This document shows positions 1-8,629 of a DNA stretch of 35,476 nt, piece by piece. The notes beneath the pieces were generated by a model. That model was not told the DNA's origin. It saw only the letters and a program-made list of their open reading frames with translations, and ran no database searches. How positions within the stretch are numbered: the first letter of the stretch is position 1; each line of letters begins with the position of its first letter. The position numbers and the translations under genes were made by a program. Origin of the DNA: a virus; IMG/VR virus record IMGVR_UViG_3300013112_000174, positions 1 to 35,476 of that record. One strand, written 5' to 3'.

Positions 1-470
1 ATGTCATCTTCTGACATCTTACCAAAAATGTACCATCCAATGTAGAATACTGTAATACCTAGTAGTCCTGCAGTATATGATAACATTTCCATATAAGATA
101 AACCAAGAGCAGCCATTGGTACAATCATTGTTTTCTCTAACGGACTCCACAAATAGTAGTGGTGTGTTGCTAGATAATCAATAATACCAAACTTCGATCT
201 TGACTTCCTATGTTCATGAGTATCATCGTCTGGGGCTAGCGTACTAAGTACACCCGCAGACACTGTTACTCTCCCTGGGATTGGTAAGACTCCTGTTACA
301 AGAGATGTTAGTGTTACTATTAATCTCTTACTCTTGATCTTATCCACGATGATATTGAACAAGTCATTAAAGTATTGTCTCTCTTTAATAATACCTGCCG
401 ATATCATAACCCCAATTAGGTATAACAAGTATACCTGTTTCTTTAGCACGAATGCCATTAATATTTCCAT
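1..470 (-). CDS. Partial membrane protein resembling DUF401 transporter family
   Basis: The reading frame is open to the left edge, so only about 156 N-terminal residues are visible and the C-terminus is missing. There are hydrophobic segments near residues 5-25, 50-70 and 115-150. A loop reading LPIPGRVTVSAG is followed about 30 residues later by a YLATHHYYLWSPLE segment. These resemble, from memory, the LPMPGG...SAP and NYWFRH.WEY.WPL blocks of DUF401 (CitM/GntP-like) integral membrane permeases; no search was run. I chose ATG at 470 because GGAG lies 6 nt upstream (477-480). An in-frame ATG at 482 would add four residues (MENN) but has a weaker ribosome site. It follows the methyltransferase gene after a 133-nt gap in which I see no clear promoter or terminator. 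Role in the phage is unknown: solute transport and envelope modification are both possible. Confidence 0.6.
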   Translation of the reverse strand, partial: MEILMAFVLKKQVYLLYLIGVMISAGIIKERQYFNDLFNIIVDKIKSKRLIVTLTSLVTGVLPIPGRVTVSAGVLSTLAPDDDTHEHRKSRSKFGIIDYLATHHYYLWSPLEKTMIVPMAALGLSYMEMLSYTAGLLGITVFYIGWYIFGKMSEDD

Positions 471-603
471 ATTATTCTCCATAAGTTAATTTCTTCTATA
501 TTAATCGGTGTATGATAGGTCAGGTGTATTATTTTCCTTGAAGACTCTAGCAATGTTGATTAATTATAGATGAGGTACCTATTACCTTCTTATAGCTACT
601 TAA

Positions 604-1173
604 CTATAAAGCGACAATATATAACCCGTTCCACATTTCACTTTCACTTTCAATTTCATCTGTTATGATGATCTTTTTAAATTTTATTTTAAGGTTAGAT
701 TTATATAACCCATCATTTGCACCGTGTACTACCCCATCGAAGTTTGCATCATCGAATATTAGGATAGCATCTTTAGCAAATGTCTTTGCATAATACTGTA
801 CGGCTTTAGAAGTAGTTTCATAATCGTGTGGCCCATCATAAAAGAATACTTCTATATCTTTCAACTCAGATCTATCTACGCTGAATAAGTCTGAATCAAA
901 TATATTTATAGTGTTATTACCTTTATACTTTTTAACATTATCAATAAAGGTTTCTTTAGAGTTCTCAGGTAGTTCACCTAAATCATCTCTAGCAGTTTGT
1001 ATTGGTTCATTCCATTTATCTACGAAGAATGCGTGAAGGTTATTACCATCTAACGCAGCAACTGATGTAGCTCCTAAATACGATCCAACCTCAAGGTATG
1101 AGTTTGCATGCTTACATATACTATTAAGAAACTTCTGTACTTTAGGTGATGTTAATCCTGGTATGTTGTACAT
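604..1173 (-). CDS. Class I SAM-dependent methyltransferase (Methyltransf_24-like)
   Basis: A 189-residue protein with a Rossmann methyltransferase pattern. SAM-binding motif I is YLEVGSYLGATS at about residues 27-38, and an acidic residue ends the next strand (FFVDKW). FFYDGPHDYETT near residue 110 and ILIFDDANFDG near residue 136 match the layout of Methyltransf_24 enzymes, which often methylate sugars or small molecules. No DNA-recognition domain is visible, so DNA methylation is unlikely. Its start overlaps the end of the upstream U32-like gene by 22 nt, suggesting translational coupling and a shared pathway. The substrate cannot be read from the sequence; a fibre-attached sugar is one guess from the neighbouring fibre genes. 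Confidence 0.75.
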   Translation of the reverse strand: MYNIPGLTSPKVQKFLNSICKHANSYLEVGSYLGATSVAALDGNNLHAFFVDKWNEPIQTARDDLGELPENSKETFIDNVKKYKGNNTINIFDSDLFSVDRSELKDIEVFFYDGPHDYETTSKAVQYYAKTFAKDAILIFDDANFDGVVHGANDGLYKSNLKIKFKKIIITDEIESESEMWNGLYIVAL

Positions 1174-2213
1174 AATGTCTCTATAATAATATCACGCTTA
1201 TCTGGGGTTCTCTTACCATTCTTTGATTCATAAAGCTTATCACATTTATCACAATCCCAACAATCAAACTTACAATTCTTAATGAATTTTCTCCAAGCAT
1301 TAATCGGGGAACCTGACATATTAACTTCATCTATATATTGTTCAAAGTTGCCATATAAAATCTTTTCATTATTTACATAGTTTGTAATTATATGCATAGA
1401 ATTATATAGAACATCTACTGCCTCTCGGCCGTGCATTTTAAATACATCTACGTGTTGTTTTATATAGTCCCAGTCTTCTTTCCATGGTGGTAGATTAGCA
1501 GTTTTAAATGGAGTTGATGGATCAAATACGTCCCACGAAGAGCATGATATTCTAGATATAACATCATTGAAGTATTGAGGCTTTCTACCTTCCCTTGTGC
1601 TATTAAAGTGATAATGTTCTTCCATTATAGGACAACCACCCAAACAAGATTCATTTGTTAATAATGCTATTTTAATTCCATATTTATCTGCGGCCTTTCT
1701 TATTTTCTTAAGTTCATCAGTATTTCTCATCAAGTCCCGATCAATATTAATATATTGGAAACCAGACTCGGCTTGTCTAGCAACATCAGATGCAGTATTA
1801 ACTGATCTTAAAATAGTATTCTTAATATATAATTTTGGGAAGGCCTTTTGTATTTGGCCAGTTCTTATCCATGATGTATGTGGTATTGTTGCACTTCTAA
1901 CCCCCTGTTCATATAAGGGTTTAAAGTTTTCAATGAATAAGTCTAGGTTATGCTGATCCGGTCTAACGTGTATATTATTAAATGTTGCTGATACTGTTAT
2001 ACCAAGTTTATCTTGAATTTGTAAAGCATTGAACACAAGATCATAGGGGTCATTAATAAATACATCACCCATTGCATCTTGGGTAAACGGCTCTATTCTA
2101 CACGTAAAGTAAATATCATATATCCAATCTTTATATTCTTCTAAGAAGGATATGTATTGATTAAATTGCTTCTGATCTAGTTTCGGGTTGAGTGGTATGC
2201 TGAAGATCTTCAT
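1152..2213 (-). CDS. U32-family-like Fe-S TIM-barrel protein
   Basis: This 353-residue protein has features of the U32 'peptidase' family, whose characterised members (UbiU/UbiV, TrhP, RlhA) are mostly [4Fe-4S] proteins of oxygen-independent hydroxylation rather than proteases. Visible features are an alpha/beta repeat typical of a TIM barrel, NESCLGGCP with Cys190 and Cys194, a further Cys224, the VFKMHGRE segment near residue 257 matching the family's KIEGR motif, and a C-terminal cluster Cys314, Cys318, Cys321, Cys324. The cysteines could bind one or two clusters. It overlaps the upstream coiled-coil gene by 53 nt and the downstream methyltransferase by 22 nt. There is no radical SAM CxxxCxxC. 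Family assignment is fairly good; substrate is unknown. Confidence 0.65.
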   Translation of the reverse strand: MKIFSIPLNPKLDQKQFNQYISFLEEYKDWIYDIYFTCRIEPFTQDAMGDVFINDPYDLVFNALQIQDKLGITVSATFNNIHVRPDQHNLDLFIENFKPLYEQGVRSATIPHTSWIRTGQIQKAFPKLYIKNTILRSVNTASDVARQAESGFQYINIDRDLMRNTDELKKIRKAADKYGIKIALLTNESCLGGCPIMEEHYHFNSTREGRKPQYFNDVISRISCSSWDVFDPSTPFKTANLPPWKEDWDYIKQHVDVFKMHGREAVDVLYNSMHIITNYVNNEKILYGNFEQYIDEVNMSGSPINAWRKFIKNCKFDCWDCDKCDKLYESKNGKRTPDKRDIIIETLCTTYQD

Positions 2214-2895
2214 CTTTAATTAATAATTTATCACCAATAGTCGGCACATCAAACTTAGGTAGACTATCTGAATTTTCTAATAAACCTTGGTTAACTGCTT
2301 CTGATATTTCATTCATTGCAAGGCCAAGTCTTTCTGTATATTGTAATGTTGTAGCTAATGTTTTAACCTGATCTTCTTCTGGCATCATAGCTATAGAATC
2401 CATATTACCAACACCAATTCTACCATTTGCTGCTATATCCATTGCAGCCTGTTTGGCCATTCTAGTTACCCAATATTCTTTTTCGAGTTCTTCATTATTT
2501 TCTAATGATTTTAGGGTATCAATATTTAAATCTGGTACTAAATCTCTTAGAACATTCATATATGTTTCTAATTCAGCTTGGGCTTGTTTATAGTTTCTAG
2601 TATTATACCTATTATCAATTTTCAATCTTTCAATATCCAATTCATATAAAGCTATTTGGGCAGGAGAAGATTCATTATCAATCTTTTCTTGGATAAGTGC
2701 TATATTAGCTAAATCTTTACGGGTTTCTATTTCTAGGGTTTTGATTGTATGCCCTCTAGAATCTATTTCAAGTAATAACTGTTTAACACGTTTATAATCA
2801 GTTATTTGTGAATCAATTACAAAGTGTTCTGCTTGATATCTTGAATATTCTAAAGTTCTATCTGTTGCATAATCTAAAATTTCATCATTTGTCAT
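2161..2895 (-). CDS. Coiled-coil protein of the fibre cluster, unknown function
   Basis: I do not recognise a named family. The 244-residue protein is charged and mostly helical. Residues about 30-125 are rich in Leu, Ile, Glu and Lys with a pattern that suggests coiled coil (for example LETYMNVLRDLV). A gentler Ala/Gly/Met stretch (MDIAANGRIGVGNMDSIAMM) follows at about 150-170. There is no signal peptide or membrane segment. It sits directly downstream of the probable fibre-assembly gene, with a 3-nt gap, and has almost the same length. Its last 17 codons lie over the start of the U32-like gene. A structural or fibre-chaperone role is inferred only from position and helical character. Confidence 0.6.
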   Translation of the reverse strand: MTNDEILDYATDRTLEYSRYQAEHFVIDSQITDYKRVKQLLLEIDSRGHTIKTLEIETRKDLANIALIQEKIDNESSPAQIALYELDIERLKIDNRYNTRNYKQAQAELETYMNVLRDLVPDLNIDTLKSLENNEELEKEYWVTRMAKQAAMDIAANGRIGVGNMDSIAMMPEEDQVKTLATTLQYTERLGLAMNEISEAVNQGLLENSDSLPKFDVPTIGDKLLIKDEDLQHTTQPETRSEAI

Positions 2896-2898
2896 TAT

Positions 2899-3633
2899 TT
2901 AAATTTGTATACCAACCGGTATTTCACGATCTTCTATACCTTCCTCTATTGCTTGTTTACTAGGCATTTGGATGCCAAACAATTGTTCATTAATTCTATT
3001 CATATCAAGAATAGTTTCACCAGATTCAATAAGTTTAATATTAACCTGTTGTTGTGCTAAAAGATTAGCAAGTTCAGTATTATATATATCAACTTTTTCT
3101 TTAACTTTATTGGCAAGGTATTCTACTGTAACATCTCTCTGTTCTGCTAAAATAGATAGGACAGGTGTTGATGAGGTATTATCATCTAAATATTTCCTTG
3201 ATTCTCTTCTTTGTGCAGCCCATGTTGAAGCTTCTAAGTTACTAGTTCTTTTGTTCAAGGCTTGGAAATGAGTATCAAATCTATCATTAACTTGCTGTAC
3301 CATAATCATTTGCATAAGCTCAGTTGTAGCACTAATATCATCATCATTAAATGTATAGGCTTCCTTACCTTTAGGACTAGATGAATTAGCCATAACACTA
3401 AATTCTAAATCTGTACCAGCTGCAATTTTAACATAACCATTTGATTCAGCAACAAATAACCCAGCTCGCCATTGACGTTCTGTTAACATAATAGTATTAT
3501 GTTTAGTATAATCAAATAGAGAATCTCCCTCATCTCCAATTGAACCAATCAAGTAACCATTGAATGATCCTTGATAAGTAAAATCAAATGTATTATATGC
3601 ATTATCAAATTCTTTAAAAGCAATGTATTTCAT
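2899..3633 (-). CDS. Probable tail-fibre assembly/chaperone-like protein
   Basis: A 244-residue protein starting MKYIAFKEFDNAY. The open frame continues upstream, but the start at 3633 is preferred because GAGG lies 5 nt before it and the preceding collagen-fibre gene stops at 3635. The N-terminal half is beta-rich (FDFTYQGSFNGYLIGSIGD). Residues about 175-200 read TPVLSILAEQRDVTVEYLA followed by a helix ending LLAQQQ. This resembles the 'TPxLDxLAxxRGxTxEELAxKV' tail of small phage proteins encoded just after fibre genes (DUF4376-type). With its position right after a fibre gene, that supports an assembly role, but the likeness is from memory and unverified. Confidence 0.6.
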   Translation of the reverse strand: MKYIAFKEFDNAYNTFDFTYQGSFNGYLIGSIGDEGDSLFDYTKHNTIMLTERQWRAGLFVAESNGYVKIAAGTDLEFSVMANSSSPKGKEAYTFNDDDISATTELMQMIMVQQVNDRFDTHFQALNKRTSNLEASTWAAQRRESRKYLDDNTSSTPVLSILAEQRDVTVEYLANKVKEKVDIYNTELANLLAQQQVNIKLIESGETILDMNRINEQLFGIQMPSKQAIEEGIEDREIPVGIQI

Positions 3634-3634
3634 A

Positions 3635-5056
3635 TTATCCTCGAGCCGTACACGTTCCAGATGAACCACCTGGAACACCTTTCCTAGCACCTGTTGTACC
3701 TAATGTTGCTGATGTATTATTTGTATAGTGAATCCAACCTGAATTGTTATTTTGTGATCCGTTATATTGGCCCATCAAATATCCTTTTTCCTGACCTATC
3801 ATCCAATTTTCCTCACCCATTGAGCCGTGGGGTTTGCCCGGGGCATTATGGGCTAGGTGTGATCCATTAGTATCATTATATTTGTCAAGACCTGAGTCTG
3901 ATCCACACCCACCATCTCTACCAATATAACCATGGCCTTTCTTAGAGCTTAATCCCTTTTGGCATTGGTTAATACCTGATGGTGTTGACCATCCTCCCCA
4001 TGTTTCATTAACCATATTAAATGATTTTTTAGTACCACCTAAGGTCCAATATCCACTATGTTCACCCCAAAATGCGCCAGAATGTGATCCGACTGTGCCA
4101 GGGGCAGTACCGTGGGATAACATAGTATTAGAAGCAAAATCTAATCTTTCAAGGGAATCTGAACCACCACCCGCGGTATAAGACTTACTCGTTGAATCAT
4201 GTCGGATAGATGCAGATGAATCACGAGAAGCTTTCATATTAATAGCAGCCGAGGTCCATCCAGTTTCAGTCCAATTATTCATGGCTGACACTTGAGTGGA
4301 GTTACCTGAATAACTATCTGCCGTACCAAATACAAATGAATCAATATCCGAGAATGTACCGGATACATATGAACCAGCATGGCTTAATTTATCACCTAAA
4401 TCAATTGTAGTATCAGTTGCAAATACTGTTCGATTAACATTTTTCCAAGGGGAAGATGATTTATATCCACCTAAGGTATAACCTTGAACATAGGTAACTC
4501 TATATTCATATGATCCAGCAGGAACAGTTACCGGGCCACCACCACCTGACATTGGCCTCCATCTAGAATTAGATGTTGGTTCACCTGGTCTATGACCGAT
4601 CCATTTATATAATTTCCCATTATCTGAGTCCCACCATTCAGATCCCTCATCGTATGTACCACCAGGTTCATTACTATTTACTATAAATGTACCATTACCT
4701 TGAGGACCTTGAGGACCTTGGGGACCAGTAGGTCCAGCTGGACCCGTAGCACCCTGAGGGCCAGTGTTACCAGTGTTACCCTTTGTACCAGTAGGACCTT
4801 GGGGACCAGTAGGACCTTGCGGACCAGTGTTACCTTGTGGACCAGTGTTACCAGTATTACCTTTAGGGCCTTGAGGACCAGTATTACCCTGGTCACCTTT
4901 ATTACCTTTAGATCCTTTGTATTTGGTATCTTGAGCATCTACCTCAAGTTTAATTTTCCAAACACCTTTATTAGCATTCCATTTCCAACGTCTACCATCA
5001 GCATGTGATCTTGTCTTTCCATCAAATAAATTTGTTAAATGTGATAACCAACCCAT
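3635..5056 (-). CDS. Collagen-like tail fibre with Gly-rich C-terminal receptor-binding-type domain
   Basis: This 473-residue protein has three parts. Residues 1-46 are a short Trp/Lys-rich head ([19 protein letters not shown]), a likely docking segment. Residues 48-119 are 24 uninterrupted G-X-Y collagen triplets, which would form a trimeric triple helix. Residues 130-473 are a Gly/Ser/Asn/Trp-rich beta domain with loosely repeating 45-55-residue units ([42 protein letters not shown]). This looks like a beta-propeller or repeat tip and would be the part touching the host surface. The start has AGGAG 7 nt upstream. It lies 13 nt after the 1170-aa fibre and just before the chaperone-like gene, an order typical of a distal fibre and its helper. 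Confidence 0.8.
   Translation of the reverse strand: MGWLSHLTNLFDGKTRSHADGRRWKWNANKGVWKIKLEVDAQDTKYKGSKGNKGDQGNTGPQGPKGNTGNTGPQGNTGPQGPTGPQGPTGTKGNTGNTGPQGATGPAGPTGPQGPQGPQGNGTFIVNSNEPGGTYDEGSEWWDSDNGKLYKWIGHRPGEPTSNSRWRPMSGGGGPVTVPAGSYEYRVTYVQGYTLGGYKSSSPWKNVNRTVFATDTTIDLGDKLSHAGSYVSGTFSDIDSFVFGTADSYSGNSTQVSAMNNWTETGWTSAAINMKASRDSSASIRHDSTSKSYTAGGGSDSLERLDFASNTMLSHGTAPGTVGSHSGAFWGEHSGYWTLGGTKKSFNMVNETWGGWSTPSGINQCQKGLSSKKGHGYIGRDGGCGSDSGLDKYNDTNGSHLAHNAPGKPHGSMGEENWMIGQEKGYLMGQYNGSQNNNSGWIHYTNNTSATLGTTGARKGVPGGSSGTCTARG
3639..3642 (-). promoter_or_regulatory. Ribosome binding site fixing the start at 3633
   Basis: The minus strand reads GAGG-ATAAT-ATG, a good Shine-Dalgarno match with 5-nt spacing. 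It decides against the longer frame beginning at 3690, which would overlap the collagen-fibre gene by 56 nt. Confidence 0.7.
4700..4915 (-). repeat. Collagen-like G-X-Y repeat, 24 triplets
   Basis: Codes for residues 48-119 of the fibre. The Y position holds Thr (10), Gln (9), Lys (4: residues 50, 53, 65, 92) and Ala (1); it never holds Pro. Prolines occur only at X. The DNA is correspondingly repetitive, which creates false open frames on both strands. Confidence 0.9.
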
Positions 5057-5069
5057 TAGTTAGCTCCTA

Positions 5070-8000
5070 TTAATTTACTAAAGTTCCATTTACATCATAT
5101 ACCAGAACAGCAGGAGCAGAAGCAGTTGAAACCTGAACCCAAGCACCATCTTGTCTTTGGTATAGTACATCTTCATCATTATCATACCACATAGTACCAG
5201 CAGTAGTTACTGAAGGAGCAGTTGCTTGTTCAAAGTATCTAACAAAGCCAGTTGAATCAATACCATCTAAAGTACCAGCATTAACACCTGTTGTATTAAT
5301 AGTAACATTACCTAAGTTAGTCATTGTACCAGAACCAGTAACATCACCTGTTAAAGTAATAACTGGATCCTTAGTAAGTACTAAATCGATAGTACCATCA
5401 CCATCTTGATATGTTGCTGATAAACCAGTTTCTGTATTACCAGAGAACATAGCTCCAACAATGTCTTGTACGTTTTCAGTAGTTGGTGTAAATGTAGATG
5501 GCTTACTAGTAATATTACCCCATGAATGAGAGTGTGAATCATTACCAACAGCAGTTGATATTGATACATTACCCAAGTTAGTCATTGTAGCTGAACCAGT
5601 AACATCACCGGTTAAAGTAATTGTAGGATCATTAACATTAAAATCAAGGGTACCATCAGCATCTTGGTATGTAACTGTAATACCTGATTCAGTATTACCG
5701 GTTACCATACCACCAACAATGTCTTGGACTGTTTCATCATTCATTGTGAATGAAATAACACCAGTTGATGAATTATAGCTTAATGAACCTGTTGCTGAAA
5801 TAGCAGCTCTAGCTCTAGCATCTGTATAGTATAAGTTAGAACCTTCAGATACATTGCCTGTATCTTTGGTAGCTAATCTTGTATCAAACATTGAATTACC
5901 ACGAGCAGTTGTCCAATATAAGTTTGAACCTTCGGTTAAATCTCCTGTATCAAATGGATCAAGAGTAACAGTTGTTGCATAGTTACCACCATCGGCCGTA
6001 TCAATATCAAGGGCACCAGTTGTAGTGTTATAATCAAAATCAGTTACACCCGCTACATTAGTAACAGAAGCACCAGTAATTTGACCTTGAGCATTTACTG
6101 TTAATACAGGAACCTCTGAAGCAGAACCATAAGATCCAGCAGTAACACCTGTTGCAGAAATATTAATTGTTCTATTTGAAGCAAGTGTACCACCACCATT
6201 TAAACCAGTACCTGCAATAACTTGTGTAGTCTTATTAGCTTTAGTGGCTAAGTCACTTGTTAATGTTGTAGCATAATTTGCATCATCTGCAATAGCAGCA
6301 GCAATTTCGTTTAGGGTATCTAGTGTACCAGGGGCACCATCAATAACACCATCAATTGCAGTTGAAATAGCAGTATTTCTATCCGATACTTCAGTTGAAA
6401 TGGCACTTGATAATTCACTTCGAATTGCTGCTCGGTCTGCCGTAGCAGCTGAATGTGCAGCATCCGAGTCAGCTTCATTCTGATCAACATCAGCTTGGAT
6501 TGTAGCTCTAGCAGCAGCAGCTAATACTTCTTGAGCAGCAATAGCATCAGCAACTTGCGTATCTCTTGCTGTTTCATTAGAGGCCATTTCTGATCTAATA
6601 GCAGCTCTATCAGTAGTTGCAGCCGCGTGTGCAGCATCCGAGTCTGATTCATTCTGATCTACATCTGCTTGGATTGTAGCTCTTGCAGCAGCAGCTAATA
6701 CTTCTTGAGCAGCAATAGCATTAGCAACTTGAGTATCTCTTGCAGTCTCGTTAGAGGCCATTTCTGTTCTAATTAAAGCACGATCTGTTGTAGCATCAGC
6801 GTGTGAAGTATCTGAAGCTAATTCATTAGCATCTACATCTGCCTGTAAAGCAGTAACCTGTGTATCTCTGTTGGTCTCATTAGTAGCCATTTCTGTTCTA
6901 ATAAGAGCACGGTCAGTAGTTGCATTACCTAAAGCCGTTGTCATTGTACCAGCAAAATCAGCATCATCATTTAATGAAGCGGCTAATTCATTAAGAGTAT
7001 CAAGGGCAGCAGGGGCAGTATCAACTAAATCAGATACTGCAGTTGCTATCGCTGCAGCCTCTGAAGCATCTCTTGCTGTTTCATTAGCAGCCATTTCTGA
7101 TCTAATAGCAGCACGATCTGTAGTTGCTGCGGCATGTGCAGCATCAGAATCAGATTCATTAGCATCTACATCACTTTGTAATGTGGCAATTTGAGTATCA
7201 CGATTTGTTTCATTCGTGGCCATCTCGGTTCTAATTAAAGCTCTATCCGTAGTTGCTGCAGTATTAATAAGGGCTTGAGCTGCTTCATTAGCATCTACAT
7301 CTGCTTGGATTGTAGCTCTAGCAGTAGCCGCCAATACTTCTTGAGCAGCAATAGCATCAGCAACTTGGGTATCTCTGTTGGTCTCGTTAGTAGCCATTTC
7401 TGATCTAATAGCAGCTCGGTCTGTCGTAGCAGCTGAATGCGCACTATCCGAGTCTGATTCGTTTTGATCAACATCAGCTTGGATTGTAGCTCTAGCAGCA
7501 GCAGCTAATACTTCTTGTGCCGCGATAGCAGCATCAACAGAAGCATCTCTTGCTGTTTCATTGGCAGCCATTTCACTTCGTATTGCTGCTCTATCCGTAG
7601 TAGCAGCACCTAATGAAGTAGTTACTGTACCAGCAAAGTTATTATCATCATTGATTGCCGCAGCCAATTCATTTAATGTATCAAGGTTAGAAGGAGCACC
7701 ATCTAATACTGTGTTAATAGCAACAACCGCATTGGCAGAAGCTTGAACAGCACTTGCAGCTGCTGCGGTAGCAGAGTTAGCCGAATCCGTTGCTGAATTA
7801 GCAGCATCAGTAGCACTTGAAGCCGAGTTGGTTGCAATTGTTTGTGCATCACTCTTGGCTGTTTCAGCCGCAGCCTGTGCAGTTTCTGCAGCAGTTTGAG
7901 CAGTTACTGATTGATTTTTAGCAACAACAGAAGCATCTCTTGCTGTTTCACTTGCCGCTTGGGCAGTTTCAGCATTTGTTTCAGCAGTTTCTGCGGCAGT

Positions 8001-8582
8001 TTGAGCAGCTTCAGAGGCAGTTTGTGCTGTTTCACTAGCTGTTTGAGCAACAACAGAAGCATTCTTTGCTACAACCGATGCATCTCTTGCATCCTCTGAT
8101 AATCCTTGGGCAACAACAGAAGCAGCTCTTGCAGTATCAGAAGCTGTTGCAGAGTTACTTGACGCAGTAGCCTGAGTAGTTGCAGTGGCAGCAGCAGTGT
8201 TTGCTGTATCCCTTGCTGATTCAGCTAATGATTGGGCAGTTTGTGATAATACCTTCGCGGCCTCTGAAGCAGCTTGTGCAGCTTGAGATAAATCCTTAGC
8301 AGCAACTGATTCATTCTTGGCTGTTACTGATTGATCTTTGGCAGTAACCGAGTCATTCTTGGCTACAACTGAAGCATCTCTTGCAGCTTCAGAAAGTGCT
8401 TGGGCAGCTTCGGATAATGATTGAGCAGTTTCTGCACTGGTCTTAGCAGTACCTGCATCATTCATATGTGAAAGGGCAGTAGCAATTTGACTATCCATAG
8501 TAGTAATTCTACCTGCAACGGTTGAGGATAGCGTGGTTGTATTTGCTACTAAAGTATCTAGTGATTCTTGGATAGTTGGCAT
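5070..8582 (-). CDS. Long tail fibre, Ala-rich coiled coil plus repeat modules (1170 aa)
   Basis: A fibrous virion protein of 1170 residues. Residues about 45-285 are an Ala/Ser/Thr/Glu-rich low-complexity helical shaft (SETAQ, ASVVAKN, SVTAKD motifs). Residues 330-724 contain eight copies of a DRAxIRxEMAxNETxRD unit spaced 43, 58 or 68 residues apart. Three copies of an APxxLDTLNELAAxIxDD module begin near 294, 521 and 748. The C-terminal third is beta-rich with SEGSNLYYTDARARAAIS and QDIVGxMxxGNTExG modules also found in the 1230-aa fibre. The protein ends in a GTMWYDNDEDVLYQRQDGAWV segment and the tail VYDVNGTLVN. AGGA lies 11 nt before ATG, and two late-promoter boxes lie just upstream. 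Which fibre or spike it forms on the virion is unknown. Confidence 0.85.
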   Translation of the reverse strand: MPTIQESLDTLVANTTTLSSTVAGRITTMDSQIATALSHMNDAGTAKTSAETAQSLSEAAQALSEAARDASVVAKNDSVTAKDQSVTAKNESVAAKDLSQAAQAASEAAKVLSQTAQSLAESARDTANTAAATATTQATASSNSATASDTARAASVVAQGLSEDARDASVVAKNASVVAQTASETAQTASEAAQTAAETAETNAETAQAASETARDASVVAKNQSVTAQTAAETAQAAAETAKSDAQTIATNSASSATDAANSATDSANSATAAAASAVQASANAVVAINTVLDGAPSNLDTLNELAAAINDDNNFAGTVTTSLGAATTDRAAIRSEMAANETARDASVDAAIAAQEVLAAAARATIQADVDQNESDSDSAHSAATTDRAAIRSEMATNETNRDTQVADAIAAQEVLAATARATIQADVDANEAAQALINTAATTDRALIRTEMATNETNRDTQIATLQSDVDANESDSDAAHAAATTDRAAIRSEMAANETARDASEAAAIATAVSDLVDTAPAALDTLNELAASLNDDADFAGTMTTALGNATTDRALIRTEMATNETNRDTQVTALQADVDANELASDTSHADATTDRALIRTEMASNETARDTQVANAIAAQEVLAAAARATIQADVDQNESDSDAAHAAATTDRAAIRSEMASNETARDTQVADAIAAQEVLAAAARATIQADVDQNEADSDAAHSAATADRAAIRSELSSAISTEVSDRNTAISTAIDGVIDGAPGTLDTLNEIAAAIADDANYATTLTSDLATKANKTTQVIAGTGLNGGGTLASNRTINISATGVTAGSYGSASEVPVLTVNAQGQITGASVTNVAGVTDFDYNTTTGALDIDTADGGNYATTVTLDPFDTGDLTEGSNLYWTTARGNSMFDTRLATKDTGNVSEGSNLYYTDARARAAISATGSLSYNSSTGVISFTMNDETVQDIVGGMVTGNTESGITVTYQDADGTLDFNVNDPTITLTGDVTGSATMTNLGNVSISTAVGNDSHSHSWGNITSKPSTFTPTTENVQDIVGAMFSGNTETGLSATYQDGDGTIDLVLTKDPVITLTGDVTGSGTMTNLGNVTINTTGVNAGTLDGIDSTGFVRYFEQATAPSVTTAGTMWYDNDEDVLYQRQDGAWVQVSTASAPAVLVYDVNGTLVN
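6411..7595 (-). repeat. Eight-copy DRAxIRxEM helical repeat in the 1170-aa fibre
   Basis: Units begin at residues 330, 388, 446, 489, 557, 600, 658 and 716. The full unit is 58 residues and a short form of 43 lacks the DAIAAQEVLAA part. One 68-residue interval carries an inserted APxxLDTLNE module. Copies are nearly identical in protein and close in DNA. Confidence 0.85.
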
Positions 8583-8610
8583 AATGTTATGTTCCTGTTG
8601 TTATTGGTTA

Positions 8611-8629
8611 TATTTATAACCTATTTATA
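8611..8629 (-). promoter_or_regulatory. Tandem T4-type late promoter boxes
   Basis: The minus strand has two exact TATAAATA octamers, at 8618-8611 and 8629-8622, upstream of the 1170-aa fibre (ATG at 8582). With a start about 5 nt past each box, leaders of about 23 and 34 nt are expected. The farther box overlaps the stop of the preceding fibre gene. The nearer box is inside a 16-nt inverted repeat (8606-8621, GGTTATA-TT-TATAACC). Confidence 0.75.

Noticed and set aside
483-603. Possible promoter or terminator between the methyltransferase and membrane-protein genes
   Set aside because: Only a weak TATAG/CTATA hairpin and no clear -35/-10 or late box are visible.
903-910. TATAAATA on the minus strand inside the methyltransferase gene
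   Set aside because: It lies mid-gene with the next downstream start over 400 nt away; expected by chance in AT-rich DNA.
4681-5008. Open frames of 85 aa (minus) and 102 aa (plus) over the collagen repeat
   Set aside because: They are shadows of the G-X-Y repeat, rich in Leu/Val/Thr/Arg with no ribosome site; the true frame is the collagen fibre.
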